A DNA stretch of 64,000 nt from MFD04580-c1 sp963702995 (GCA_963702995.1 OY969783.1:1736001-1800000), one strand, 5' to 3'. Counted from the stretch's first letter, positions 8,285-17,088 are shown. The notes: generated by a model not told the origin, from the letters alone. A program made the numbers and translations.

Positions 8285-9856
8285 TCACGCGACCTTGCGA
8301 AGCTGCGCGGCCGCCGTGCGCAGGTCTTCGATGAAGTGGGCGTGCATCTCCTTCCGGCGGTCCGGGTCGGGGATGCGCAGCAGCGCCGACGGGTGGAGCG
8401 TCGCCATCAGCCAAGGGGCCCAGTCGGTCGCGAAGACCTTTCCGCGCGACGCCGTGATGCGGAAGTCGCGGCCCATCAGCGCCTGGGCCGCCGTCGCCCC
8501 CAGGCAGACGATCATCTTCGGCTTCAGCGCGTCGATCTCCGACTCCAGCCACGGACGGCATGCGTCCACTTCCCGCGCGCTTGGCTTGGAGTGGATCCGG
8601 CGTTTGCCGCGCGGCTCAAACTTGAAGTGCTTGACCGCGTTGGTCACGTAGCAGGCGTCGCGCGGCAGGCCCGCTTCGCGAAGCGCTTCATTCAGCAATT
8701 GCCCCGCCGGCCCGACGAACGGGCGGCCGGCCAGGTCCTCCTGGTCCCCCGGCTGCTCTCCGATCAGCATCACCTTTGCGCCGGCCGGCCCCTCGCCGAA
8801 CACCGTTTGCGTCGCGGCGCAATAGAGCGAACACCCCTTGCAACCCGCGGCCGCCTCTCGCAAAACCGGGAGCGACCGACCTTCCGGCACGAACGCGGCC
8901 GCCGAAGTCGCGTCCGTGTCGCAGGCGCCAGGTTCGTCACTCTCGCGCGGCTTCCCTTTCGCGGCCATCGGCATCAGCAACCCCGGATCGCTCGGTCGTG
9001 CGATCGACGCCGCCCGCCGGACCATTTCCTCGACCCGCCGCGGCGCGTCGCGGAGCAGGTCGGGGATGATCTGCGTCTCAGGGAGCGTGCTCCAATGCCG
9101 AACCGGCAGTTCCCGCTTCATGGCCGCCACCTTCACCCGCGCGGGGTTAAAGATGTTCGCGTAATAGGTCAGCCAGAGGCTCTCCAGCTCATCCTCCCGC
9201 GGCGCCTCCGACCGCGGGACGCCCTCGCCAAACCGCAACGTTGACCCATCCCACGACGCGGACTCGTCGGGCGTCAGGATCGCCCATTTCATGCTCGCGA
9301 AGCGTTTGCGAAAGAACGGCGCAGTCAATCGAACGATGTAATGGTCGGGTCGGTGCCAGGCCACGTAAAACGGCTCAACCGGCGCACTCCCCTCGGCGGC
9401 TTCGGGCGGGTCAACCGATTCGACTTTGCGGAACCGCACAAACGCGGTCATCTTGTGACGGTCCCTGCTCACCGCCCGCTCGAGCATGATGGCTTTACGG
9501 ACGTCGTCGTCGGTCGGCACGCTCATCAGCTCCCGCTCGCCGTGGGTGATCCTCCAGAGAAGGCGGTAGAGCAGTTCCCATCGCGACGGGTCGCGATGGC
9601 ACGCGGCCAGCGTGGCGGCCGCGATGAACTCCCTCGGCACCCGAAGTTCGCCCTCCGGCGACACGGCTTGCGGCCGCGTGCCGGCTTCAGCTCTTTCTGA
9701 CGCCGCTTTTTCTGACGCCACGTCGAACTCAAGCGTTGGCTCGCTACTGTCGGTTTCGGCCCAGAAGATCCCTTGCGGTTCAACGCCGTCCCGAAGGAGC
9801 CTCCGGGCGGCCGCTCGCCAACTTTCGAAGTCGCGTTGAATGTAAACCTGGAGCAT
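8285..9856 (-). CDS. udgX: UdgX-family uracil-DNA glycosylase/binding protein fused to a DUF4130-like domain
   Basis: The 523-residue protein has an N-terminal DUF4130-like region (about residues 1-260) and a C-terminal family-4-type uracil-DNA glycosylase domain. Hallmarks are CKGCSLYC and later Cys (ACYVTN, DACRPW) for an iron-sulphur cluster, GEQPGDQEDLAGRPFVGPAG, the UdgX-specific KRRIH loop (about residues 418-422) whose His is known in the family to bond covalently to the abasic site after uracil removal, and LHPSALLR. The start at 9856 is chosen for GGAG upstream and the family N-terminus MLQVYIQRDF. It lies 65 bp after a radical SAM gene in the same direction, the known linked pair. 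Frame intact. Confidence 0.92.
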   Translation of the reverse strand: MLQVYIQRDFESWRAAARRLLRDGVEPQGIFWAETDSSEPTLEFDVASEKAASERAEAGTRPQAVSPEGELRVPREFIAAATLAACHRDPSRWELLYRLLWRITHGERELMSVPTDDDVRKAIMLERAVSRDRHKMTAFVRFRKVESVDPPEAAEGSAPVEPFYVAWHRPDHYIVRLTAPFFRKRFASMKWAILTPDESASWDGSTLRFGEGVPRSEAPREDELESLWLTYYANIFNPARVKVAAMKRELPVRHWSTLPETQIIPDLLRDAPRRVEEMVRRAASIARPSDPGLLMPMAAKGKPRESDEPGACDTDATSAAAFVPEGRSLPVLREAAAGCKGCSLYCAATQTVFGEGPAGAKVMLIGEQPGDQEDLAGRPFVGPAGQLLNEALREAGLPRDACYVTNAVKHFKFEPRGKRRIHSKPSAREVDACRPWLESEIDALKPKMIVCLGATAAQALMGRDFRITASRGKVFATDWAPWLMATLHPSALLRIPDPDRRKEMHAHFIEDLRTAAAQLRKVA

Positions 9857-9921
9857 CAAGTCACTCCGCCTGCATTGTCCGGCGTTGGCCGGATCGGCGC
9901 CGATCCACGATCCGCACCCTC

Positions 9922-11175
9922 TCACACCTCGCCCGACAGCGCCGACCTCGACGTCTCAAACAAGTTGAGTTGCGCGTCCGGCGCGACGATGCGGTTACGC
10001 AGGTCCGCCTTGTCGATTAGCGACGTGTCGGGGTTGTGGTCCTCTGTGATGACGAACGGCCGCACCTTTCTGAGGGGGACTCGAAGTTTCTGAAGGTCTT
10101 CGAGCCGTACCTTGTGGTGCTTCCTGACCTGCAAAATCCGTACGACATTGCGAACACCCAGCCCCGGGATGCGAAGCAGTTGCCACTTGGGGGCGCGATT
10201 GAGGTCGATCGGGAACGCGCCGCGATGCCGCAGCGCCCAGGCGAGCTTGGGGTCGATGCGCAGATCAAGGTTCGGGTCCTGCGGCGTCGTGAGCTCCGAC
10301 GCGGAGAAGCCGTAGAACCGCATCAGCCAGTCCGATTGGTAGAGCCGATGCTCGCGGATGAGCGGAGGCGATTTGGGCGGCAGCCGCGTGTCGCCGTGGG
10401 GGATGGGGCTGAAGGCCGAATAGTAGACGCGGCGCAACTGGTGCCGCGCGTAAAGGCGCGACGCGGTGTCGAGCAGCGTCGCGTCCGGGCTCGCCGTCGC
10501 GCCGACGATCAACTGCGTGCTTTGCCCCGCCGGCGCATAAGCCGGCGCCAGGCGGCTGCTGGCGCGCTCGACCTTGGACTCGCTGACGGCCGCCCCGATC
10601 TGCGACATGGTGGACTCGATCGAAGCGATCGTCTTTTCGGGGGCGAACTGCTTTAGGTCCGCCGGCGTCGGCAACTCGATGTTCGCACTCAGGCGGTCGC
10701 AGTACAGCCCCGCCTGGCGGAGGAGCAATTCGGAGGCGCCGGGGACCGCCTTCAGGTGGATGTAGCCGTTGTAGAGGTGATCCTCGCGGAGCGACTTCGC
10801 CACCGCGATAAGCTGCTCCATCGTGTAATCCGCGCTCTGAATGATCCCTGAGCTGAGGAAGAGCCCTTCGATGTAGTTGCGGCGGTAGAACTCCATCGTC
10901 AGCCAGACGACTTCCTCCACGGTGAATCGGGCTCGGGGGGTGTCGCTGCTGATGCGGTTGACGCAGTAGCGACAGTCGTAGATGCAGTAATTGGTAAGGA
11001 GGATCTTCAGCAGCGAGACGCAGCGGCCGTCCGGCGTGTAGCTGTGGCAAATCCCGACTTTGTTCGTGTCCCCCAGCCCCTTAGCCGTTCCGGCTCGGCG
11101 GGAACCACTGCTGGCACACGAGGCGTCATATTTCGCGGCATCGGCGAGAATCGACAACTTGACCCGAACATCCAT
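9922..11175 (-). CDS. UDG-linked radical SAM DNA modification/repair protein with helix-hairpin-helix
   Basis: A 417-residue radical SAM enzyme with the CIYDCRYC cluster motif (CX3CX2C, about residues 64-71) and a C-terminal helix-hairpin-helix region (LLRIPGLGVRNVVRILQVRK) expected to contact DNA. The family is repeatedly found next to UdgX/DUF4130 proteins, as here, and is thought to act in DNA modification or repair; its substrate is not established. The start at 11175 is supported by AGGAGGA about 8 nt upstream; an earlier ATG at 11205 lacks this. It is probably co-transcribed with udgX. Confidence 0.9.
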   Translation of the reverse strand: MDVRVKLSILADAAKYDASCASSGSRRAGTAKGLGDTNKVGICHSYTPDGRCVSLLKILLTNYCIYDCRYCVNRISSDTPRARFTVEEVVWLTMEFYRRNYIEGLFLSSGIIQSADYTMEQLIAVAKSLREDHLYNGYIHLKAVPGASELLLRQAGLYCDRLSANIELPTPADLKQFAPEKTIASIESTMSQIGAAVSESKVERASSRLAPAYAPAGQSTQLIVGATASPDATLLDTASRLYARHQLRRVYYSAFSPIPHGDTRLPPKSPPLIREHRLYQSDWLMRFYGFSASELTTPQDPNLDLRIDPKLAWALRHRGAFPIDLNRAPKWQLLRIPGLGVRNVVRILQVRKHHKVRLEDLQKLRVPLRKVRPFVITEDHNPDTSLIDKADLRNRIVAPDAQLNLFETSRSALSGEV

Positions 11176-11556
11176 CGGAACTCCTCCTGACGAGTGATCG
11201 GGCACGTCCGTCAGGGGGATGTTAGCATGATCGCCTGCGCGAGGAACACGGCCTGTCCTCTTTCAGCGTATTTGAAGATTGGGGGCGACCAAACCTATTT
11301 TGGCCCAATGGGCAAAGCGGCCGCGCCAAAATGACGGTCCTGGGTGCGGGGAGATTTACTGATCCCGCACAAATCGTCGGGATCCGATATGTTGCAGAAC
11401 GTTGACGACGCACATCTTAAAGCGAGCTGAAGCTTATGTGAAGCCTTGCGTTGCGGCGATCGTGGCATGCGAGTTGAGATCCGCCGCCGCAGCCGCTGCG
11501 CCAGCCTGGCGGGTGCGAGCTTTACTCCACAACCCGTAAGCTTTCATCCGATCGGC
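11176..11556. other. Intergenic region upstream of the radical SAM gene
   Basis: About 380 bp with no convincing gene. It should hold the leftward promoter of the radical SAM/udgX pair. I could not identify a confident promoter or regulatory element. Confidence 0.3.
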
Positions 11557-11587
11557 AAAAGCCGCCCCACGCCGGGGCGGCTTTTTT
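11557..11587 (-). terminator. Bidirectional-looking terminator
   Basis: GCCGCCCC / GGGGCGGC (8-bp stem, 5-nt loop) flanked by AAAA on the left and TTTTTT on the right. It lies 33 bp beyond the stop of the leftward gene at 11620-12039, so it most likely ends that transcript. Confidence 0.75.
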
Positions 11588-11619
11588 GACCGAATACATT
11601 TCGCGGACGGGGCCGCCGC

Positions 11620-12039
11620 TCATTTCACCGCGGCGCGGGGCGGTTCGTGCTGTCGCAGGCGAGCGAGTTTGGCGGCGAGTCGTCGAGCATCGCCGCTCGG
11701 CTCCAGTCCATCGGCATCGACCAGGAGGGAAAGGTCCGTCTCGGCCGCGATGCGGCTGGTCGGGATGCGCAACTCGCGAGCAAGGCGTGCGATTGTCGCC
11801 TTCACCATCTGACGCCACTGCTTGCGGGTTGCAGGAATGGACGGGGCGAACGTGGCCGGGCCCTTGGGCGGCGCCGGCCGACGCCCCACCGGGCGCGACG
11901 GGCCAGGGCGGGCCGCGCCAAAGCGCCCGGCCCCAGCGCGACTGGGGCCAAAACGGGAGGGGCCGGGGCCAAGCGGGCCTGAATTGCCGAATCCTGGGCG
12001 GCCGGGTTGCCGGCGAGGATTACCTGATTCTCTCTCCAT
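11620..12039 (-). CDS. Gly/Pro/Arg-rich N-terminal protein with small C-terminal helical domain
   Basis: A 139-residue basic protein. Residues 1-70 are low-complexity Gly, Pro, Arg and Phe (for example GPGPSRFGPSRAGAGRFG), like RGG-type nucleic-acid-binding tails. The C-terminal half is helical (KQWRQMVKATIARLARELRI). GGAG lies 7 nt before the ATG at 12039, and a terminator follows the stop, both supporting a real gene. No family recognised; RNA or DNA binding is inferred from composition only. Confidence 0.6.
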   Translation of the reverse strand: MERESGNPRRQPGRPGFGNSGPLGPGPSRFGPSRAGAGRFGAARPGPSRPVGRRPAPPKGPATFAPSIPATRKQWRQMVKATIARLARELRIPTSRIAAETDLSLLVDADGLEPSGDARRLAAKLARLRQHEPPRAAVK

Positions 12040-12447
12040 CGAGATCTCCTGCGATTGCCGCGACGACGGCCGCTTTCCAACAACCCCCGCCCCACGCTCG
12101 ACGTCGGCTGGCAGAAATATCGTGTAAGCGTCCCGTGCGCTGATCGTTTGCTAAAACTACGTTACTATTCTCCACCGGCATCTGTCGATTGTTCGGTCCG
12201 GTGACGACAGGCTCATCAATGGCAAAGACGCCCAACCCACAGGCCGGCCGCTTTTGCGCATTCATCATACACGCGGCGAAACCAATCCGTGACATTGTTT
12301 TTTGAATCTTGCGGAGCCGCCCTGGCCGCGGCTGCCCTAGCCGCGACGTGTGCTATCGTAGTCTCGTGGATCGGCCTTCCTCTACGGGACGCTCAAAAAA
12401 TACAAACATTGCACGGTTTGCCCTGCGACCGACGCGGCTTCAACGAA

Positions 12448-13083
12448 ATGCCCGCCGACACGACCGACCGACGTGGCGCTGTTGTGCCCCATCTTCTCGA
12501 CCCAGGCAACGCCGATCGGACGCGCAAAGCTCCCCGTCGTCGGTGGCCGCTCGTTCCCGCCGCCGTGTGCTGCATCGCCCTCTGTTTCTGGGCTGACAGT
12601 CGGACGGACGCCCATTTCCTGCTCGTCCGCCTCAACGCCGAGCAAAGCCTCTCCTTGGTCGCGGACGACGGAATGTTGTCTCTGAATGTGGTGCGCTATG
12701 TGCGCTCGGCCGTTGTTGCCGACCGCCCGCCGGTGCGATGGCTTCACGAGCGGTCGTCGGCGGACTTCGCGACCCTTCAGAAGATGGTGAACCAAGGTGA
12801 CGTCGCCCTCCTCGGCCAGCAGAATGAGGCGCGATCGGCCGCCGTGGGTTCCACGCCCTCGACTGGCGCGCGGCGGCCGTTCTCCTCGCCTTACCGCTCG
12901 ACCATGCACACGCGGATCCCCCTGTGGGCCGTCGCCCTCGCTTCCGCCGCGGCCGCGGCCGTCGGTTTCGCCAGACGACGAGCGCCGCGCATCGGCCCGC
13001 ACGCACATTGCCCCACGTGCGGCTACGACGTCCGCGCCACGCCCGATCGCTGCCCCGAGTGCGGGTCGCCAGTCCAACTCTGA
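12448..13083 (+). CDS. Membrane protein with C-terminal planctomycete zinc ribbon
   Basis: About 211 residues: a basic N-terminus, a transmembrane segment (WPLVPAAVCCIALCFWA), a soluble middle, a second hydrophobic segment (PLWAVALASAAAAAVGFA), then the ribbon CPTCGYDVRATPDRCPECGS at the C-terminus. The four Cys should bind zinc. Proteins with this layout are very common in Phycisphaerae and their role is unknown. The start is uncertain: the frame is open back to a GTG at 12289, which would add an Ala-rich hydrophobic stretch; neither start has a clear ribosome site. Confidence 0.6.
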   Translation: MPADTTDRRGAVVPHLLDPGNADRTRKAPRRRWPLVPAAVCCIALCFWADSRTDAHFLLVRLNAEQSLSLVADDGMLSLNVVRYVRSAVVADRPPVRWLHERSSADFATLQKMVNQGDVALLGQQNEARSAAVGSTPSTGARRPFSSPYRSTMHTRIPLWAVALASAAAAAVGFARRRAPRIGPHAHCPTCGYDVRATPDRCPECGSPVQL

Positions 13084-13590
13084 TCCGACCCCCTCCCCGC
13101 TTTGCGGGCGACCACCGCATGCGCGTGATCGCCCTTTTTCATTGGGTATGGGTTTGCTGAAAACGTGCCGCCCATTGACTTGCCGACGAGCGTTCGACCA
13201 CTCTGCCGTGAGCCAGACAAAAAACGCACTCGAATAGAACGAGGTCGCGGCGAGGGTCGTTTCCTCGTTCGCCTGCCGGTGAGGGCGCCTGTGGCTCGCG
13301 GTAAACGGGGTCGCGTAACTTTGACGCGAGCGACGGCGTCACCGCCGGGTAGGGATGGTGGCGGGTAGGCCCCCAGCGCGGGGAAGGCGTCACCGTAAAC
13401 CGATTCGAAACCGCATCAATGTATCGCCGCCAGTCGCCACCGATTGGACCGCGTCCGGCCGACAGAGCGGGAAGAGGAACTGCTGGGCGGGCAGGTCAGC
13501 GACCGCACTCCGTCCGCGTCTGCAAGGGGGAACGAAAACGCCGACGAATCAACCAGATTTGTACTTTATCACGTCTGCCACGACTTGCTC
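13084..13590. other. Intergenic region at the left edge of the prophage-like island
   Basis: No convincing gene, tRNA or integrase. It contains several GC-rich imperfect repeats (CGCGAGCGACGGCGTCACCG near 13325). The left attachment site, if any, could be here, but I found no direct repeat matching the right edge. Confidence 0.35.
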
Positions 13591-13620
13591 TTGACACCTA
13601 ACGGATACCGAACGTATGAT
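13591..13620 (+). promoter_or_regulatory. Strong sigma-70-like promoter at the left end of the island
   Basis: A perfect TTGACA (13591-13596), an 18-bp spacer and TATGAT (13615-13620), 122 bp upstream of the SLOG gene. It is the best promoter match in the window and sits in a locally AT-richer stretch. Confidence 0.6.
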
Positions 13621-13742
13621 CCGGGGGAACCGCTGACGCGAGCGGGTGGAGTCCGCACGCACCGGAGCAACGTCGTCTGGCGATCAACGAGGGCCGCCGC
13701 GCGCGATCATCTTGGAGCCGCGGTGCGAAGGGAGGTGGGCGA

Positions 13743-14084
13743 TTGAGGACGATCATTGCAGGCTCGCGCCACCTCACAGACATCAAATCGGTTGCCCGGG
13801 CCGTCGAGTCGTGCGGGTGGGTGGTGACCGAGATCGTCTCCGGCGGCGCGCGGGGGGCGGATGCCCTCGGGGAGGCTTACGCGCTGGCGCGGGGGATTCC
13901 GATCCGGGTCTTCCCGGCCGATTGGCGTCGGCACGAACGGGCGGCCGGCCCGTACCGCAATCGGCAGATGGCCCGGTACGCACAGGCCCTGGTCGCCGTG
14001 TGGGATGGCGCCTCCCCCGGGACTGCCGACATGATCCGCGCGGCTCGGTCACAGCGGCTTCGGGTACATGTGGTGCTGATTTAG
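13743..14084 (+). CDS. YspA/cpYpsA-related SLOG-family protein (DUF2493-like)
   Basis: A 113-residue protein with the family pattern MRTIIAGSRHLTD at the N-terminus, SGGARGADALGEAYA as nucleotide-binding loop (about residues 33-47), FPADWRRHERAAGPYRNRQM and VAVWDGASPGTADMI. SLOG domains bind nucleotides or their derivatives; this subfamily is common on phages and plasmids and its role there is not established. The start is a TTG at 13743 with GGGAGGTG upstream. First gene after the strong promoter. Confidence 0.85.
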   Translation: MRTIIAGSRHLTDIKSVARAVESCGWVVTEIVSGGARGADALGEAYALARGIPIRVFPADWRRHERAAGPYRNRQMARYAQALVAVWDGASPGTADMIRAARSQRLRVHVVLI

Positions 14085-14263
14085 GGCCTGGCACGGCGGC
14101 CGCTGATGAAAGCCCGCCGGGCGGGTGTCTGTTGTTCATTAAACAAACGTGTTGAGCGGCGCGGTCTCTCCCGCGCCCGCTTCGCTCGCGCGGCTCGGCC
14201 CCTCTCCGGCCTTCCGCCGACGTCGCCGCGGGCTTCCGATCATCTCTTTTGTGAGGACGCAGC

Positions 14264-14866
14264 CATGGGAAAGGGCAAGCGAGGCGGGTTTCCGGAGGCA
14301 TATGCGACCTGGTCGCCGGCGCAACGCGCCGCGTGGCTCGGGTCAGACGAGTGCCGCAGGCTCCTGACGCGCCAGGGCGATCCAGGAAAGCGGCGCTCCA
14401 CGCCGAGCAACGCCGCCTGCGACGCGATCTGGCTCGCGTTCAGCGGATCACCCCGTCCCCCTGCTGCTACGAGGCCTACGAGCGCGGCCATCCCTTCCCC
14501 CCGCCGGCCGAGCATTCCCCCATGCGAACCCCGTCACGGGCGATCACGCCGGAAGACCTCGCACGCTTCCACCCCGCTCCCTTCCTCGACGCGGCCGGCG
14601 CGACGTACGACGCGCGAATCTGGGACGACGTCCGGCGCCGCGCCGCGCTAAACGGCGACGGCCCCACCGTTCCTCATGGCACCAGCGACAGCCCCACGCG
14701 CCATGCGGTCGATCGGCTCCAGGCCGTCAACGCCGCCATCCAGGAGCGCGAGCTGCCAACCGAGGACCAGGCCGCCCTCAAGCGCCAGCTCGACCGATAT
14801 CTCAACGGGAAAAAGACGAAACTGCTCGAGGTTGACTTCAAATTCCGCCCGAGCCGGTCAGCGTGA
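14264..14866 (+). CDS. Phage-associated protein of unknown function (frameshifted)
   Basis: The N-terminal frame (MGKGKRGGFPEAYATWS, from 14264) runs into a second frame near 14385. This continues with a basic coiled-coil-like stretch (LHAEQRRLRRDLARVQRI), then PCCYEAYERGHPFP, and ends at 14866. The joined product would be about 200 residues. The ATG at 14522 (MRTPSRAITPED) could instead start a separate 114-residue protein ending KLLEVDFKFRPSRSA. I do not recognise either part. Position next to a regulator suggests an early or accessory phage gene. Confidence 0.5.
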   Translation, partial: HGKGQARRVSGGICDLVAGATRRVARVRRVPQAPDAPGRSRKAALHAEQRRLRRDLARVQRITPSPCCYEAYERGHPFPPPAEHSPMRTPSRAITPEDLARFHPAPFLDAAGATYDARIWDDVRRRAALNGDGPTVPHGTSDSPTRHAVDRLQAVNAAIQERELPTEDQAALKRQLDRYLNGKKTKLLEVDFKFRPSRSA

Positions 14867-14903
14867 CATAGCAACCCACCGCACTATCTCTTTGGGGAGG
14901 CAC

Positions 14904-15146
14904 ATGGGACTGACAGACGGACAGATCGCGGTTGCCGAGGAGTTGTCGGCCGGCAAGACTTATCAGCAGGCGGCCGACACCCTCGGCATCAGCTACTGGA
15001 CCGTCGTCCGCCACGTCTACCAGGCGCGCAGGCGACTCATCGAGCAGCAGGCAACGCGCAAACGGTACGAGCGCGCCCTCACGCCCGCTGGCGGCAAGCC
15101 CCGCAAGCTGCGGCCCTTCTCGCTGCTGCAGGAAGATCATGTTTAA
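14904..15146 (+). CDS. Small LuxR-type helix-turn-helix protein
   Basis: 80 residues. The N-terminal half is a helix-turn-helix of the LuxR/sigma-70 region 4 kind (LTDGQIAVAEELSAGKTYQQ, then AADTLGISYWTVVRHVYQAR). The C-terminal tail is basic. The start at 14904 is fixed by TTTGGGGAGG just upstream. No receiver or ligand-binding domain is present. Probably a phage transcription regulator; the target is unknown. Confidence 0.75.
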   Translation: MGLTDGQIAVAEELSAGKTYQQAADTLGISYWTVVRHVYQARRRLIEQQATRKRYERALTPAGGKPRKLRPFSLLQEDHV

Positions 15147-15255
15147 ACGGCGCTTTTCACGTCCCCTCTCCCTCTGTGTTCCGAGGGCGAGGGAACTGAA
15201 CGGCAGATGCGCCGGCCATCAGCCCCGCACAGTAGGCAGCGCGTTTTCGCGAGAA

Positions 15256-15724
15256 CTATTCGGGCCCGCTCGGCCGCGAGCTGAGCCGCGAATAAACGCC
15301 CAGCGCCAGGGCTACCGCCGCCACCGCGAACCCGATCCGCATGATGTCGTGCGGCCTGTTCTTCTCGTCCAGCAGGTATTTCAGGAATGAAACAGCGGAC
15401 ACCAGCACAACGACGTTCGCCAGCTTGTCCTTCAGTTCGCCCAGCGACCGGACGACCATCCAACCCGGCACGTTCAGCTCGCCGATGAACAGTTCGTAAA
15501 GCGAAACGCTCAAGATCAGCAGCGACGCGACGACCAGGAAGATGTCCGCGATCTCTACGACCCGGGCGATGACCAACGCGCCTTTCGGGTCAGGCTGGAC
15601 GATCGCGATCAGCAGTTCAAACGTCCTGGCCCCGCCATACGCCAGAGCGCCGACGGCCGCCAGCGCGTAGCGCGGCGACGGCGATGACCATCAGGTATCG
15701 CGCCAGCTCGATCATTCGTTTCAT
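15256..15724 (-). CDS. YqhA-family (UPF0114) membrane protein, frameshifted
   Basis: Two leftward frames joined at about 15670 give a protein of about 155 residues with four hydrophobic segments, typical of the YqhA/UPF0114 family. The N-terminal part starts MKRMIELARYLMV at 15724; the rest includes TFELLIAIVQPDPKGALVI, VEIADIFLVVASLLILSVSL, YELFIGELNVPGW and SLGELKDKLANVVVLVSAVS. One extra base (or two missing) explains the break. It is one of the few leftward genes inside the island and its function is unknown in any organism. Confidence 0.75.
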
Positions 15725-15792
15725 CAATGGCCCGCTCCAGCTCGCAGTCGCCCGCGCCGGCTGGCGCGTCGCCGCGGCGGACGTTGATCCCC

Positions 15793-16059
15793 ATGAGCCA
15801 CCACACGCCCGGCCTGAAAGCGACGGAGTTGTACCACACCTCCGGGAGCATCGGCGCGGTCCTCTACCTCGCGCGGGACGCGGCCGTCCCCGGAGTTGTT
15901 CGCGTCGCCGGCTGTGTCGCCATCGCCTTCATCACCATCGGATACGCCCTTTGCAGAACGATCCTCAAAAGGCCCTGCGCCAGCGGGCTGTCACTGCTGG
16001 CGATCTATCGCATCACCGAATTGCCGCCGGCGCGAACGCCGGCGCCTACCCCGCCGTGA
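15793..16059 (+). CDS. Small membrane protein, possible holin-like
   Basis: 88 residues starting MSHHTPGLKATELYHTSGS, with one hydrophobic segment (RVAGCVAIAFITIGYALC) followed by a basic stretch. Similar short proteins with a T-E-hydrophobic start sit in the lysis or accessory regions of many prophages, but I cannot assign a family. No strong ribosome site is visible. Confidence 0.5.
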   Translation: MSHHTPGLKATELYHTSGSIGAVLYLARDAAVPGVVRVAGCVAIAFITIGYALCRTILKRPCASGLSLLAIYRITELPPARTPAPTPP

Positions 16060-16115
16060 CCACGCCCCGACGCGCCGCCCGCTATTGGCCGGCCGTCACC
16101 CTTGGAGATAACCCG

Positions 16116-16406
16116 ATGTCTGACCCCATCGCTTCAACCGTCGAATCCGTCCTGGCGCCGGCCGTTAAGCAGGCGGCCGACCGCCTCGCCTCGCTCGCCC
16201 GCGTTAGCGACCCCGCGACCGTCGCCGAATACGAGGCGACGCTGGCTCACGCCCTGGCGGCCGTCGTCGGCACGATCGCGCCGCTTGCCGAAACCGCCGT
16301 CTCGCACCTGCTCGGGAACGCCCTGGCGGCCCCCGCCGCGTCGGTGAACGCCATCCCCACGCTGCCGACCGTCAACACCGCCGGGACCGCCACCGTGACG
16401 AGGTAA
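16116..16406 (+). CDS. Small Ala-rich phage protein of unknown function
   Basis: 96 residues, helical, Ala-rich (MSDPIASTVESVLAPAVKQA...), with no signal peptide. TTGGAG lies upstream of the ATG at 16116. It ends 5 bp before the next small gene, so both are probably translated from the same message. Confidence 0.55.
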   Translation: MSDPIASTVESVLAPAVKQAADRLASLARVSDPATVAEYEATLAHALAAVVGTIAPLAETAVSHLLGNALAAPAASVNAIPTLPTVNTAGTATVTR

Positions 16407-16411
16407 CGCCG

Positions 16412-16603
16412 ATGACCGGCCTGGAACTGCTCGCCTATCAGGTGACGCGCGGCGCGATGGCGGCGGTCCTGGAGCATCTGCCCCAGTTGATCGCCGCCGC
16501 GCGCCTTGCCGGCACCACCACCGCCGACGAAAGCCAAACCCCGCCGGACCTCAAGGCCCGGCTCGACAAGCAGGTCCGCGACCTGATCAAGGGGAAGCCA
16601 TGA
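16412..16603 (+). CDS. Small helical phage protein of unknown function
   Basis: 63 residues with an N-terminal hydrophobic helix (LLAYQVTRGAMAAVLEHL) and a charged C-terminus (LDKQVRDLIKGKP). It overlaps the next gene by 4 bp (ATGA), indicating translational coupling. No family recognised. Confidence 0.55.
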   Translation: MTGLELLAYQVTRGAMAAVLEHLPQLIAAARLAGTTTADESQTPPDLKARLDKQVRDLIKGKP

Positions 16604-16860
16604 CCCATTGCCTTAGGACATCCCAGCCACTCAACGCTCCCGGGCCACGCCGCCTGTGCGTCGCGTTCGCCGCCGTCGCCGGCGGATGCGCGCCGCACGT
16701 GATCCTGATCCCACCCGGCGGCGCGATCCAGCTCGGCCAGGCCACCCGCACGCACAACGCGTTCGTGTTTGACGAGCACGGCCAGCGCGTCCAGACCGGC
16801 AGCGTTGACATCCCCGCCGGCTGGTACGCCGTCCCCCCGCCGCCCGCCCCCGGCGGCTGA
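16600..16860 (+). CDS. Small predicted lipoprotein
   Basis: 86 residues. The N-terminus is basic then hydrophobic and ends in a lipobox-like VAGGC (around residue 31), followed by a short domain with PPGGAIQLGQATRTHNAFVF and VDIPAGWYAVPPPP. Such small proteins with a GWY end occur in the accessory modules of several prophages. A lysis (spanin-like) role is conceivable but unproven. It is translationally coupled to the gene before it. Confidence 0.55.
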   Translation: MTHCLRTSQPLNAPGPRRLCVAFAAVAGGCAPHVILIPPGGAIQLGQATRTHNAFVFDEHGQRVQTGSVDIPAGWYAVPPPPAPGG

Positions 16861-16900
16861 CGCGCCGCCGCCCGAAACCAACCGCGCAGGCCACCCGCGA

Positions 16901-17010
16901 CCCGCGCCCGTCAGGAAGCGGGGCCTGCCGAAGGCGGGCGTCCACCGCCCGTCCAACCGCTCGGTCGCCGAGTACGGCGACCGCCCGCTTCCTCACGGGC
17001 GCGGCTCGTT
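16901..17010. repeat. Dispersed GAGCCGCG repeat, copy 3 (two inverted arms)
   Basis: The left arm CCCGCGCCCGTCAGGAAGCG (16901-16920) and right arm CCGCTTCCTCACGGGCGCGG plus CTCGTT (16985-17010) are inverted repeats. Between them lies a GGTCGCCGAGTACGGCGACC palindrome like the one at 7797. Confidence 0.7.
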
Positions 17011-17088
17011 ACCGGCCGCTCCATCACCATGGCGGCTCGTCAGACGTCACACGAACCAAGCGCGCTTCATCCCTGCACGGACCTCGAT

